NCBI GenBank assembly: GCA_030424825.1 | Contig: JAUHWE010000091.1 | Span: 1 to 11,150 of the forward strand | Direction of reading: 5' to 3' | Source: Verrucomicrobiia bacterium | GTDB taxonomy: Bacteria > Verrucomicrobiota > Verrucomicrobiia > Opitutales > Opitutaceae | Length of the DNA stretch: 11,150 nucleotides | Part shown: positions 1-7,446 of the stretch, in pieces | How positions within the stretch are numbered: position 1 is the first letter of the stretch | Layout of the letters: each line of letters starts with the position of its first letter | Translations under genes and position numbers: made by a program | The notes under the pieces: generated by a model | The model's database searches: none | What the model saw: only the letters and a program-made list of their open reading frames with translations | What the model was told of the DNA's origin: nothing

Positions 1-279
1 TCCACGGAGCTCGACAGTGTTCCGGGCAGGCCCTTCCTCGAAGTCGGGGTGAACATTGCCCATGCCCAAGGACCCAGCCATGTCTACTCAATCACTTTGA
101 AACTGCGAGAGATGGCGATGCTAGAGCGACCGAAGGACACCACGGTTTCCATGGCTTTGAGTACGTGGGAACGGGAGTCCATGGGAGTCGCCAACCGTCC
201 TGAAGCGATCCTGCAAACAGTCGACCGAATGATCCGGCTGTTCTCGGAAGAGTACCATAAGACGAACGTGGAAAAGTAG
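1..279 (+). CDS. C-terminal end of an unrecognised protein (5' truncated by window edge)
   Basis: Reading frame 1 is open from the first base to a TAG stop at 277-279, giving 92 residues that must be the C-terminus of a longer protein. A GTG at 49 could be read as a start, but the frame runs upstream of it without a stop, so a partial gene is the better reading. The visible part has a beta-like stretch (LEVGVNIAHA, then VYSITLKLRE), a polar middle, and a final amphipathic helix (AILQTVDRMIRLFSEEY). This layout resembles small periplasmic or lipid-anchored proteins of unknown function, but I do not recognise the family. No signal sequence or catalytic motif is visible because the N-terminus lies outside the window. 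Its stop is 193 bp before prfB, so the two are probably separate transcription units. Confidence 0.6.
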   Translation, partial: STELDSVPGRPFLEVGVNIAHAQGPSHVYSITLKLREMAMLERPKDTTVSMALSTWERESMGVANRPEAILQTVDRMIRLFSEEYHKTNVEK

Positions 280-384
280 ACTTTAATTTTCCGCGAACCC
301 TCATTCCTTTGGCTTCGATCCTTCGACTGGTGAAGTCTGTACTCTGGACCATTCGATTTCAGCGAAACCACTGAATCCTTAAAC

Positions 385-400
385 CGTCTATTTTTAGACG
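385..400 (+). other. Small hairpin in the gap before prfB
   Basis: The gap 280-472 contains one clear small inverted repeat: CGTCTA (385-390), loop TTTT, TAGACG (395-400). Two more A-T pairs can form outside a C/A mismatch. No T-run follows, so it is not a convincing terminator for the upstream gene. I see no promoter with good -35 and -10 boxes in the gap. A TTGAAA at 412-417 is the best -35 candidate but has only a poor -10 partner. Confidence 0.3.
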
Positions 401-472
401 ATTCGGAGTTGTTGAAAACGATTCGTGTCCGCGCTTGATCTCGGCGATAGAAATTCCCAATGTGCTGGGCTT

Positions 473-1616
473 ATGATAAAGCCAGAGACGAAAGCTTTGC
501 ACGAAGAGATCGAGAAACGCGCCGGATACCTATGGAGGTATCTTTGACGTAGACGGCAAACGTAAGGAGATTGCAGCCTTAGAAGAAAAGATGGCTGCGG
601 AAGGATTCTGGAATGACCAGAAGACGGCCCAAGAGATTATCGGAGAGTCGAACAAGCTGAAACGGGTTGTTAACGGGCTGACAGAATTCAAGGCCAAGCT
701 CGAGGACGCGAAAGCGATGGAGGAACTACTCGAGGAGGAGGATGTGGATGAGACCTCCGAGGAGGCGGTTGAGCTTCACCAATCCGCTGAGACTCTGAAA
801 GAAGAGCTGGATGAATTGGAGATCCAGTGCTACTTGAAAGGCCCCCATGATCACTGTAATGCGATACTCAGCGTTAACGCGGGAGCGGGCGGTACGGAAT
901 CCTGCGACTGGGCGGACATGCTTTTCCGTATGTACACGCGTTGGGCGGAACGTCGGGACTTCAAGACCGAGATAATTGACATCCTGCCGGGCGAAGAGGC
1001 GGGCTTGTCAAAAGTCACGCTGCGTATTGAAGGACCGAATGCGTACGGGTACGCGAATGCCGAACGAGGGGTACACCGGCTCGTCCGTATCAGTCCTTTT
1101 GATTCAAACGCCCGTCGCCACACGTCGTTTTGCGCGGTGGACGTGGTGGCCGAAATCGAGGATGACATCGAGATCGAAATCGAGGATAAGGACCTTCGCG
1201 AAGACACGTATCGTGCCAGCGGAAAAGGAGGTCAGCATGTCAACAAGACGGACTCCGCAGTTCGCTTGACTCACATTCCGACCGGAATCGTTGCCGCCTG
1301 CCAAACGGAGCGGTCACAGCATAAGAATCGGGCCACTGCCATGAAGATGCTAAAGGCGCGCATTTACGAAAAGCGCGAAGACGAGAAGCGGTCTGAAATG
1401 GAGAAAGTCTATGGAGAAAAGGGTGAGATCGGCTGGGGCAACCAGATTCGAAGCTACGTTTTTCAACCCTATCAAATGGTGAAAGACCTTCGTACCGGAG
1501 TAGATACGGGCAATGTGCAAGGCGTGATGGATGGCGACATCGACAAGTTTATCAACGCGTGGCTTCGAGCGGGATCTCCAAGACATCGGAACAAAGATAT
1601 CCAGATGGATGATTGA
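473..1616 (+). CDS. prfB: Peptide chain release factor 2 (programmed +1 frameshift)
   Basis: This is release factor 2, which recognises UGA and UAA in the ribosomal A site and triggers hydrolysis of peptidyl-tRNA. Reading begins at ATG 473 and runs 24 codons to CTT 542-544, where an in-frame TGA (545-547) interrupts it. Skipping T545 restores a frame that is open to TGA 1614-1616. The joined product is 380 residues, close to the usual size of about 365. In joined numbering the SPF tripeptide that reads the stop codon is at 207-209, and the catalytic GGQ loop, within [16 protein letters not shown], is at 252-254. Both lie within two residues of the E. coli positions. The N-terminal domain is acidic and helical. 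The start was chosen because it leaves the usual short leader before the shift. An in-frame GTG at 425 is possible but would give an atypically long leader. No good Shine-Dalgarno precedes ATG 473. The next gene overlaps the stop by 8 bp. Confidence 0.96.
533..548 (+). promoter_or_regulatory. prfB +1 programmed frameshift site
   Basis: The sequence reads TGG AGG TAT CTT TGA C. It contains every part of the conserved RF2 recoding signal: an SD-like GGAGGT (534-539) a few bases upstream, the slippery CTT codon, the UGA stop and a following C. When RF2 is scarce the ribosome pauses at UGA, the P-site tRNA slips forward by one base, and full-length RF2 is made. When RF2 is plentiful, translation ends after 24 codons. 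The slip is known from the family. Here it is supported directly because the GGQ and SPF domains lie only in the +1 frame. Confidence 0.95.
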
Positions 1617-1965
1617 GAATGTTAAGTTCTATTTGATAAGCGCATTAATCGCGTTGTTCATTTCGATCTGCTTGCAGGGTGTGGGTAGACGGGAGACGAA
1701 GTTTCTTTGGCTGGTTTTGATTGTACCGGTTTTTTGGATACTGTCAGCATCGAATTTTATCGTCTACAAAGAAAAAGGGAAAACTGGTTTTTTTGAAGCG
1801 ATTCCGTTGAGTATTGATGCAAGGTATTTTATGGCATCCGAATTTGGTCGCACTGGAATGCAGAGAGACTTGGCAATGAGACCTCCAGGTGTACTGGCGA
1901 TGTTCTCGATATCGTTTTTCGTGCTACTGTTCAGATGGTTGTTGGTGTTGAAGAGAAAAGATTAA
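1609..1965 (+). CDS. Small three-helix membrane protein of unknown function
   Basis: The gene encodes 118 residues from ATG 1609 to TAA 1963-1965. The frame is open further upstream inside prfB, but ATG 1609 is preferred because it begins a membrane helix and overlaps the prfB stop in the compact arrangement ATGATTGA, suggesting translational coupling. Three hydrophobic segments are visible at about residues 6-23, 32-52 and 95-114. A polar loop of about 40 residues lies between the second and third helices, and the tail is basic (LKRKD). No catalytic or binding motif is recognised. Base composition is AT-richer than its neighbours, about 42% GC by hand count, whereas sampled stretches of prfB run from about 50% to the high 50s. 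The downstream gene begins 11 bp after the stop, so the three genes are probably one operon. The function is unknown, and a link to translation termination cannot be assumed from position alone. Confidence 0.65.
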   Translation: MIENVKFYLISALIALFISICLQGVGRRETKFLWLVLIVPVFWILSASNFIVYKEKGKTGFFEAIPLSIDARYFMASEFGRTGMQRDLAMRPPGVLAMFSISFFVLLFRWLLVLKRKD

Positions 1966-1976
1966 GTTGAATTATC

Positions 1977-3368
1977 GTGGATTTTAAAGACCTACAGGAA
2001 GCGTTTGCGCGACAGGAATTGTTTGAGGGGAAAACGTGGCGGACTTCACCCGAGCCTTGGAAACTGACCCGTGAGATCGTGACTGCTCTGGAAGAGATCG
2101 GGCAGGCGAGTTTGGATTTCTACAAGGCGCTCGAGATTTTGTATTCGCGTTCTGCGGACGGAAAGAAGCTCCTGCGAAACAAGGAAGTGTACGCTCCTTG
2201 GGTTGCCGAATACCTGGATCGCGGCAAGCCGTCTGAGCTCGTTGCCATCAGCCGGAGCAAGGCGTGCAAAGGGAAAATCCCGCCCGTGATTCGGCCGGAC
2301 TTGCTGGTGACCAGTGAAGGGTTTTCCATTACCGAGCTGGATTCGGTTCCGGGAGGCATCGGATTGACCGCCTACTTGAACGCCTTGTACGAGAAGGATG
2401 CAACCAACCCGATTTTGGGCGAAAAGAAGTCGATGGAACATGCCTTTTACCGGCGGCTCGCATCCTTGGCACCGGAGAAGGACAATCCTGTCATAGTGAT
2501 AGCGGTGAGTGAGGAGTCCGCGACTTACGAACCCGAGATGGATTGGCTAGCGGATCGGCTTCAGGTCATGGGGCATCGGGTTTTCAGTTTGCATACGGAC
2601 GAGGTCTTTCCCTTGGGAAGTGGGCTGTATTTTGATATCGAAGGCAATCCGGAGAAGATCGATGTGGTCTACCGCTTTTTCGAGTTGTTCGATTTAGCGA
2701 ATATTAAGACGTCACAGTTTATCATCGAGGCGTGGGAGAACGGGGAGATCGCATTGGACCCGCCCTTGCGCCCGTTTTTTGAGGAAAAGTCGGCTCTCGC
2801 CCTTTATCACCATCATTTGCTGCGGGAATTCTGGCAGGAGAGCATTCCCAAGAAATCCCGTAAGACTCTGGACAACCTTATTCCCAAGTCGTGGATCGTC
2901 GATCCGGCCCCGCTTCCGCCCGGCGCGGTGATTGATGGGCCACTGGCCCAAGGAAGGCAGCTGCACAGTTGGATGGATTTAGCGGAGGCGAGCCAGAAAG
3001 AGCGCAATCTTGTTCTCAAAATTTCCGGTTTCCACGAAACGGCCTGGGGTTCGCGCAGCGTGGTAATCGGGAACGACGTTTCCAAGGAGGAATGGGCCGG
3101 CAGTTTGGCTGAGGCCTGCGAAGCAGCGGATTCGCACCTCCATGTCATTCAGGAGTTTCGCAAGTCAATCCGCCTGTCCCACCCGCTCTATTCGTCCGAT
3201 GGAGAGGTCTATGAGGCGTCTGGTAGGTTGAGATTGAATCCCTATTACTTTGTTATTGATGATAAAGTCGAGCTGGCGGGAGCGTTGGCTACCTTTTGCC
3301 CTCCGGACAAAAAAATTATCCACGGAATGGAAGACGCGGCCATGTTGCCGTGTTGTGTGGCCGAATAA
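1977..3368 (+). CDS. Probable ATP-grasp-like (glutathionylspermidine synthase-like fold) protein
   Basis: The product is 463 residues from GTG 1977. An in-frame TGA at 1968-1970 lies just upstream, so the start cannot be much earlier. I recognise a weak pattern like the circularly permuted ATP-grasp proteins related to glutathionylspermidine synthase. An early RPDLL...ITELDSVPGG block (106-127) sits where those proteins have a metal/ATP-binding E-x-N-x-D. A DVVYRFFELFDL block follows (229-240). A lysine-containing strand and glycine-rich loop come next (LVLKISGFHETAWGSRS, 345-361), then an IQEF strand (391-394) and a conserved-looking end, IHGMEDAAMLP (448-458). Such enzymes join a carboxylate to an amine using ATP, but no substrate can be named. 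The E-x-N-x-D motif is degenerate here (ELDSV), so activity could be altered or lost. There is no signal peptide or membrane helix, so it should be cytoplasmic. It lies 11 bp after the small membrane protein gene. The gene is certain; the family assignment is moderate. Confidence 0.6.
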   Translation: MDFKDLQEAFARQELFEGKTWRTSPEPWKLTREIVTALEEIGQASLDFYKALEILYSRSADGKKLLRNKEVYAPWVAEYLDRGKPSELVAISRSKACKGKIPPVIRPDLLVTSEGFSITELDSVPGGIGLTAYLNALYEKDATNPILGEKKSMEHAFYRRLASLAPEKDNPVIVIAVSEESATYEPEMDWLADRLQVMGHRVFSLHTDEVFPLGSGLYFDIEGNPEKIDVVYRFFELFDLANIKTSQFIIEAWENGEIALDPPLRPFFEEKSALALYHHHLLREFWQESIPKKSRKTLDNLIPKSWIVDPAPLPPGAVIDGPLAQGRQLHSWMDLAEASQKERNLVLKISGFHETAWGSRSVVIGNDVSKEEWAGSLAEACEAADSHLHVIQEFRKSIRLSHPLYSSDGEVYEASGRLRLNPYYFVIDDKVELAGALATFCPPDKKIIHGMEDAAMLPCCVAE

Positions 3369-3405
3369 GTCGAAGGTTATTCCCAGGTTGTTCTTCGACT
3401 TATTC
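3363..3405 (+). other. Long stem-loop spanning the stop codon, ahead of smc
   Basis: A perfect 12-bp inverted repeat, GAATAAGTCGAA (3363-3374) and TTCGACTTATTC (3394-3405), encloses a 19-nt loop. The left arm contains the TAA stop of the preceding gene. The loop is itself two near-identical octamers, GGTTATTC and GGTTGTTC, separated by CCA. The octamer GGTTATTC also contains TTATTC, which can pair with GAATAA of the left arm in a smaller competing hairpin. No T-run follows the stem, so it is not a standard intrinsic terminator. It could limit read-through, stabilise the upstream mRNA's 3' end, or be a dimeric protein-binding site upstream of smc. Confidence 0.6.
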
Positions 3406-3464
3406 ACAAATGAGTATTTGGGATTGTCAGCATTCCATGTGGCTGTTCATTTTCGGCCCCTTAC

Positions 3465-6400
3465 ATGTATCTGAGCTCTCTAAAAGCAAACGGCTTCAAA
3501 AGTTTTGCCGACTCTACCCATCTTCAATTCGAACCGGGCGTGACCGCCGTGGTTGGGCCTAACGGGTGTGGCAAAAGCAATATCGCGGACGCTATCCGGT
3601 GGGTTCTGGGCGAGCAAAGCGCCAAGGCCCTGCGCGGGGGTAAAATGCAGGACGTCATTTTCGAGGGGACGGACCGACGTAAACCGCTCAACATTTGCGA
3701 GGTCTCGATTATTCTCACCGACTGCGAGAAGGAACTGGGGCAGGACTTTAACGAAGTCGAGCTCACGCGTCGTGTTCATCGCGACGGAGGAAGCAATTAC
3801 TACATTAATGGCAAGACCTGCCGGTTGAAAGATATCCAGCGACTTTTCATGGATACCGGTGTGGGGCGGACGTCCTACTCGATCATGGCTCAAGGTCAAA
3901 TTGACCAGATCCTCTCGTCCAAACCCGAGGAAAGACGGGCCGTATTTGAAGAAGCGGCAGGAATCTCGAAATATAAGGCTCAGAGAAAGGAAGCGCTCAA
4001 CAAATTGGCCCACGTTGAAACCAATTTGGATCGGGTCACGGACGTGATTGCCGAAATCAATCGGCAGATTGGAAGTCTTAGACGGCAGGCCACCAAGGCC
4101 ATTCGCTTCAAGAAAATGAGCCACAAGCTGCGTCATTTAGACGTCGGATACAGCGCGTATCAATACGGCACATTGAACTCTACCTTAGGAGACATCGATA
4201 AGAGCGCTGGTACGCTGCAAGGGGAAGTCGATGAACTCCAAAAGGACCTGGAAAATAAAGAATCCAGTTTGATCGTCTATAAGGAGGAACGTCAGGCTTT
4301 GATCCAGAAGATCCAGGATGCGCAGCAGGCGGTTTTCGATCTTCGCAGCACAAAGGAGCAGATCGCCAACGAATCCCACATGGCGGATATACGGATCACT
4401 TCCATGAAGGAGCGCATCGAGCAAGCGCAGCAGGAAATCGCGTCCTTTGAAAGCCAGATCGGGGAATTCGCCGCTCGTTTGGATGAGCATTCCGCTGATA
4501 AGCAACTGCATCTCGATGTCCTTGGAAATTCAGACGAGATATTTCAGGAGCGCAATCGTGAGCTGGCTGGGATTGAGGCAAAACTCGAATCTTCCGAGAA
4601 GGAGATCCAAGCGCTGAGGACCCAAGCCCAGGAAGCAGAGCAGACCCTGCATCAAAGTCGTGACGAAACATCGAGTCTGGAAGTCGAGGCAGGAACGAGC
4701 ACCAACCGGCTAGAGCAGGTAAACAAAGAACTTGCTGAGGAGAGTGAAGGTCAATCTCAAGCGCAGGAATCTCTGGATACGTTTAAACAGGGAGTCTCAG
4801 AGACGGAGGCAAAACGTTCTGAACTGGAGGCGGCCTTAGAAGCGGCGAGAGAGAAAGTATCCGAGTCTAGAGATGCATTTCGCGCTGCCCAAGTCGGAAT
4901 TCAGGAACTGGATCGTACCGTAGCTCAGAAAACAGCTCGAGTTAAATTGCTCCAGCAGCTTCAGGAAAAGCTCGAAGGATACGGTGAAGGCGCGAAGGCA
5001 CTGCTGAAAGGCAAAATGGTAGGCGATCTGGGTGGACGATCATTTTCCGCTATCGCTTCCGATTTGTCTGTTAAAGACGGATACGGTCAAGCCGTTGAAG
5101 CGCTTCTGGGATCCGCAGTCGAGGCGGTCGCGGTTGGTGATGCGGATACGGTGATCGAGGTCTTTCGACAGCTTGAAGACCGAAAGATAGGACGGGTTTG
5201 CGTAAAATTGCTCAATGCGGGTGGATCTGCCGGCGATGCCTCTGAATTGCCTGATTGGATAAAGCCGGCTCTGGATTACATTTCTGTAGGTGATGAGAAT
5301 GATGCGCTTAAATCCGTTTTATCTGCGAGCTATGTCGTCGAGGACATCGCGAAATTCCTAAAATGGTGGGAATCGCATTCCGAGTTTCGTTTTCTGCAAA
5401 TCGCGTCCAAAAAAGGTGAGTCAGTAGACAGTCGCGGTCTGGTCACGGGAGGATTCAAAAACGCCAAGAACTCAAGCATCCTACAAAGGGAGATCGAACT
5501 GAAGCAGACATCCAAAGAGCTCGAGGAGGATCAGAAGATGCTGCAGAAGGCTCGCGACGAAGCGGAGAAAATCAACCGAGTACTGGAAGCTTCGGAGGAA
5601 GCGGTTGAGTCTCATCGAAAGGATTTGAACGAGACCAGTCAGGAGCTCTCACGATTGCAAGCCGAAGTGCGCAATGCGGAAAAAATGCTCGGTGACCAAA
5701 AACTGAAAGCGGAACGTCTCGAACGGGAGAAATCGCTTCTGGAGGAAACGCTTTCCCGAGCTCTGGAAAAACTTGAATCGGCTCGATCGCGATCGACCAA
5801 TGGGCAGGAACAGCTTGCCGAGGCCCGAGGGAAACTTGAGAACGTAGAGGCAAATCTTGCTGAAATACGGGCTGAACGGGACGAAAAGCGAGAAGCGTTA
5901 TCCCAGGCAAAGTTTGATCTGCAAGAGAAGAAGCAAAAACTGGATTTGCTAGAGCAGGGATTTGTTGAAATCGATCAGCGTCGATCGGAGTTGCTGCGCT
6001 TGACGGAGTCAAAGGCCTCGGACATTGGGCAGTGGGAAACGCAGATCATTGAACAGCAACAAGCGAAGGGGAGCGCGATTGAGCGTAGTGAATCTCTGAA
6101 TGCGGAACTGGAAGAATCTAAGCAAGTCGTGGAGACGACTCGCGAGACGCTGGCTTCGATTGAAGACAAAGTTGGAATTCTGGAGAAGGAGCAGAACTAC
6201 ACTCGGGAGAAAGTTGAAAGTTTGCGTTCGAATCTGAACAACCAGCATATTCAACTTGCGGAAAAGCGGTCCAGACTGGAGTTCGTGCATGAGGAGATTG
6301 AGCGAGAGTACGGAATCGACTTACGTCTGGTCGACTGGAAGTTCGAAATATGGAAAGCTAGGCAACCGGTAGATAATTTGCCTAAACTCGATTTGGATAC

Positions 6401-7301
6401 ATCGGACTCAAATGAGGAAGACGAGATGACAGGCGAATCGAGTGAAGAAGATTCTCAAGAGGTAGAAGCGAGTACGGAAAATGTCGCAGAGGTCGATTCT
6501 GAAGCGGTCCAAGAGGAGGAGTCAGCCCCTGTGCCTGACAACGCCATGCCGAAAGGGCCGTCCGAGGAAGAGCTGGAGGAATTGGATTCGGTTAATTGGA
6601 GCAAAATAAAATCGGAGATCCAATCCCTTCGCAAACGTGTTCAAGGTATGGGTGCCGTGAATACGGATGCGATTGAGGAATATGGCGAACTGCGTGAACG
6701 TCACCTTTTCCTCAAAACGCAATGCGATGATTTGGTGACCTCTCGTGATAAACTAGTAGCGGCGATCGAAGAGATCAATCTGAAGTCACGTGAGCAGTTT
6801 TCCGAAACGTTTAATCAAATACAGGCTAATTTCAAACACACCTTCCAAACACTGTTTGGAGGAGGAAAAGCGGATCTCCAACTCATCGAGGCAGAAGACG
6901 TATTGGAAAGCGGTATCGATATCGTGGCACAACCCCCGGGCACTCGTCTGAAGAACATTACTCTCTTGTCCGGTGGGCAGCGGACGATGACAGCGGTGGG
7001 ATTGCTCTTTGCCATTTACATGGTCAAACCGAGCCCGTTCTGCCTGCTGGATGAATTGGATGCTCCATTGGACGAGTCGAACATTGGGCGCTTCACGGGC
7101 CTGCTCAAACAGTTCACAACCCAGTCGCAGTTCATCATCATTACACACAATAAGCGCACGATCCAAGCGGCTTCCGCTATATACGGGGTGACTATGGAAG
7201 AAAAGGGCGTTTCGAAAGTGGTATCGATGAAATTCAATTCCGAACACGACGATGAGGATATTGTAAGTCTCCATCTGGAGAATCAGGCGGTACCGGCGTA
7301 G
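3465..7301 (+). CDS. smc: Chromosome segregation protein SMC
   Basis: This is the SMC ATPase, which dimerises at its hinge and, with ScpA/ScpB, entraps and compacts DNA for chromosome segregation in the cytoplasm. The 1278-residue product has all the family parts in order. The N-terminal head carries Walker A GPNGCGKS (31-38). A long coiled coil runs to about 503. The hinge spans about 505-665, with the closing RGLVTGG motif at 657-663. A returning coiled coil runs to about 960. The C-terminal head carries the signature LSGGQ (1168-1172) and Walker B CLLDELD (1193-1199). It is longer than typical bacterial SMC (about 1190). Most of the excess is an acidic segment at 976-1042, with 27 Asp/Glu among 67 residues and one Lys, between the returning coil and the head-proximal SEIQSLRKRVQGMGAVN. 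The start is ATG 3465, directly before MYLSSLKANGFKSF, the canonical SMC beginning. No Shine-Dalgarno is seen. Neither scpA nor scpB is in the window. Confidence 0.97.
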   Translation: MYLSSLKANGFKSFADSTHLQFEPGVTAVVGPNGCGKSNIADAIRWVLGEQSAKALRGGKMQDVIFEGTDRRKPLNICEVSIILTDCEKELGQDFNEVELTRRVHRDGGSNYYINGKTCRLKDIQRLFMDTGVGRTSYSIMAQGQIDQILSSKPEERRAVFEEAAGISKYKAQRKEALNKLAHVETNLDRVTDVIAEINRQIGSLRRQATKAIRFKKMSHKLRHLDVGYSAYQYGTLNSTLGDIDKSAGTLQGEVDELQKDLENKESSLIVYKEERQALIQKIQDAQQAVFDLRSTKEQIANESHMADIRITSMKERIEQAQQEIASFESQIGEFAARLDEHSADKQLHLDVLGNSDEIFQERNRELAGIEAKLESSEKEIQALRTQAQEAEQTLHQSRDETSSLEVEAGTSTNRLEQVNKELAEESEGQSQAQESLDTFKQGVSETEAKRSELEAALEAAREKVSESRDAFRAAQVGIQELDRTVAQKTARVKLLQQLQEKLEGYGEGAKALLKGKMVGDLGGRSFSAIASDLSVKDGYGQAVEALLGSAVEAVAVGDADTVIEVFRQLEDRKIGRVCVKLLNAGGSAGDASELPDWIKPALDYISVGDENDALKSVLSASYVVEDIAKFLKWWESHSEFRFLQIASKKGESVDSRGLVTGGFKNAKNSSILQREIELKQTSKELEEDQKMLQKARDEAEKINRVLEASEEAVESHRKDLNETSQELSRLQAEVRNAEKMLGDQKLKAERLEREKSLLEETLSRALEKLESARSRSTNGQEQLAEARGKLENVEANLAEIRAERDEKREALSQAKFDLQEKKQKLDLLEQGFVEIDQRRSELLRLTESKASDIGQWETQIIEQQQAKGSAIERSESLNAELEESKQVVETTRETLASIEDKVGILEKEQNYTREKVESLRSNLNNQHIQLAEKRSRLEFVHEEIEREYGIDLRLVDWKFEIWKARQPVDNLPKLDLDTSDSNEEDEMTGESSEEDSQEVEASTENVAEVDSEAVQEEESAPVPDNAMPKGPSEEELEELDSVNWSKIKSEIQSLRKRVQGMGAVNTDAIEEYGELRERHLFLKTQCDDLVTSRDKLVAAIEEINLKSREQFSETFNQIQANFKHTFQTLFGGGKADLQLIEAEDVLESGIDIVAQPPGTRLKNITLLSGGQRTMTAVGLLFAIYMVKPSPFCLLDELDAPLDESNIGRFTGLLKQFTTQSQFIIITHNKRTIQAASAIYGVTMEEKGVSKVVSMKFNSEHDDEDIVSLHLENQAVPA

Positions 7302-7446
7302 GTGGCGGCAAAGGGTGAGGCTTTTCCTTTAGATCAAGGCTTTTTCCTGGAGTCGTACTGTCTTTTCCGTCTCGAGTTTTAGACTTGAAGCAAACGGTTT
7401 TGAGAGCAAAATTAGATGGGTGAGGATCCAACTATCTTCTCTCTGA

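Noticed and set aside
1222..1269. Strong SD plus ATG (GGAGGT then ATG 1237) opening a short frame
   Set aside because: The bases are the codons of the conserved GGQ loop of RF2 (GGA GGT CAG CAT GTC), and the frame ends after about ten residues.
591..1616. prfB starting at ATG 591 as an unshifted gene
   Set aside because: This would drop 39 N-terminal residues. With the frameshift included, SPF and GGQ fall almost exactly at the family's positions.
3480..4136. 218-codon open frame on the minus strand opposite the smc head
   Set aside because: It lies entirely antisense to the highly conserved Walker A region of smc and encodes no recognisable protein; it is a shadow of codon bias.
5783..5796. 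Perfect 14-bp palindrome TCGATCGCGATCGA
   Set aside because: It is inside the smc coiled coil, made of Arg/Ser codons, and occurs once. Chance is the simplest explanation.
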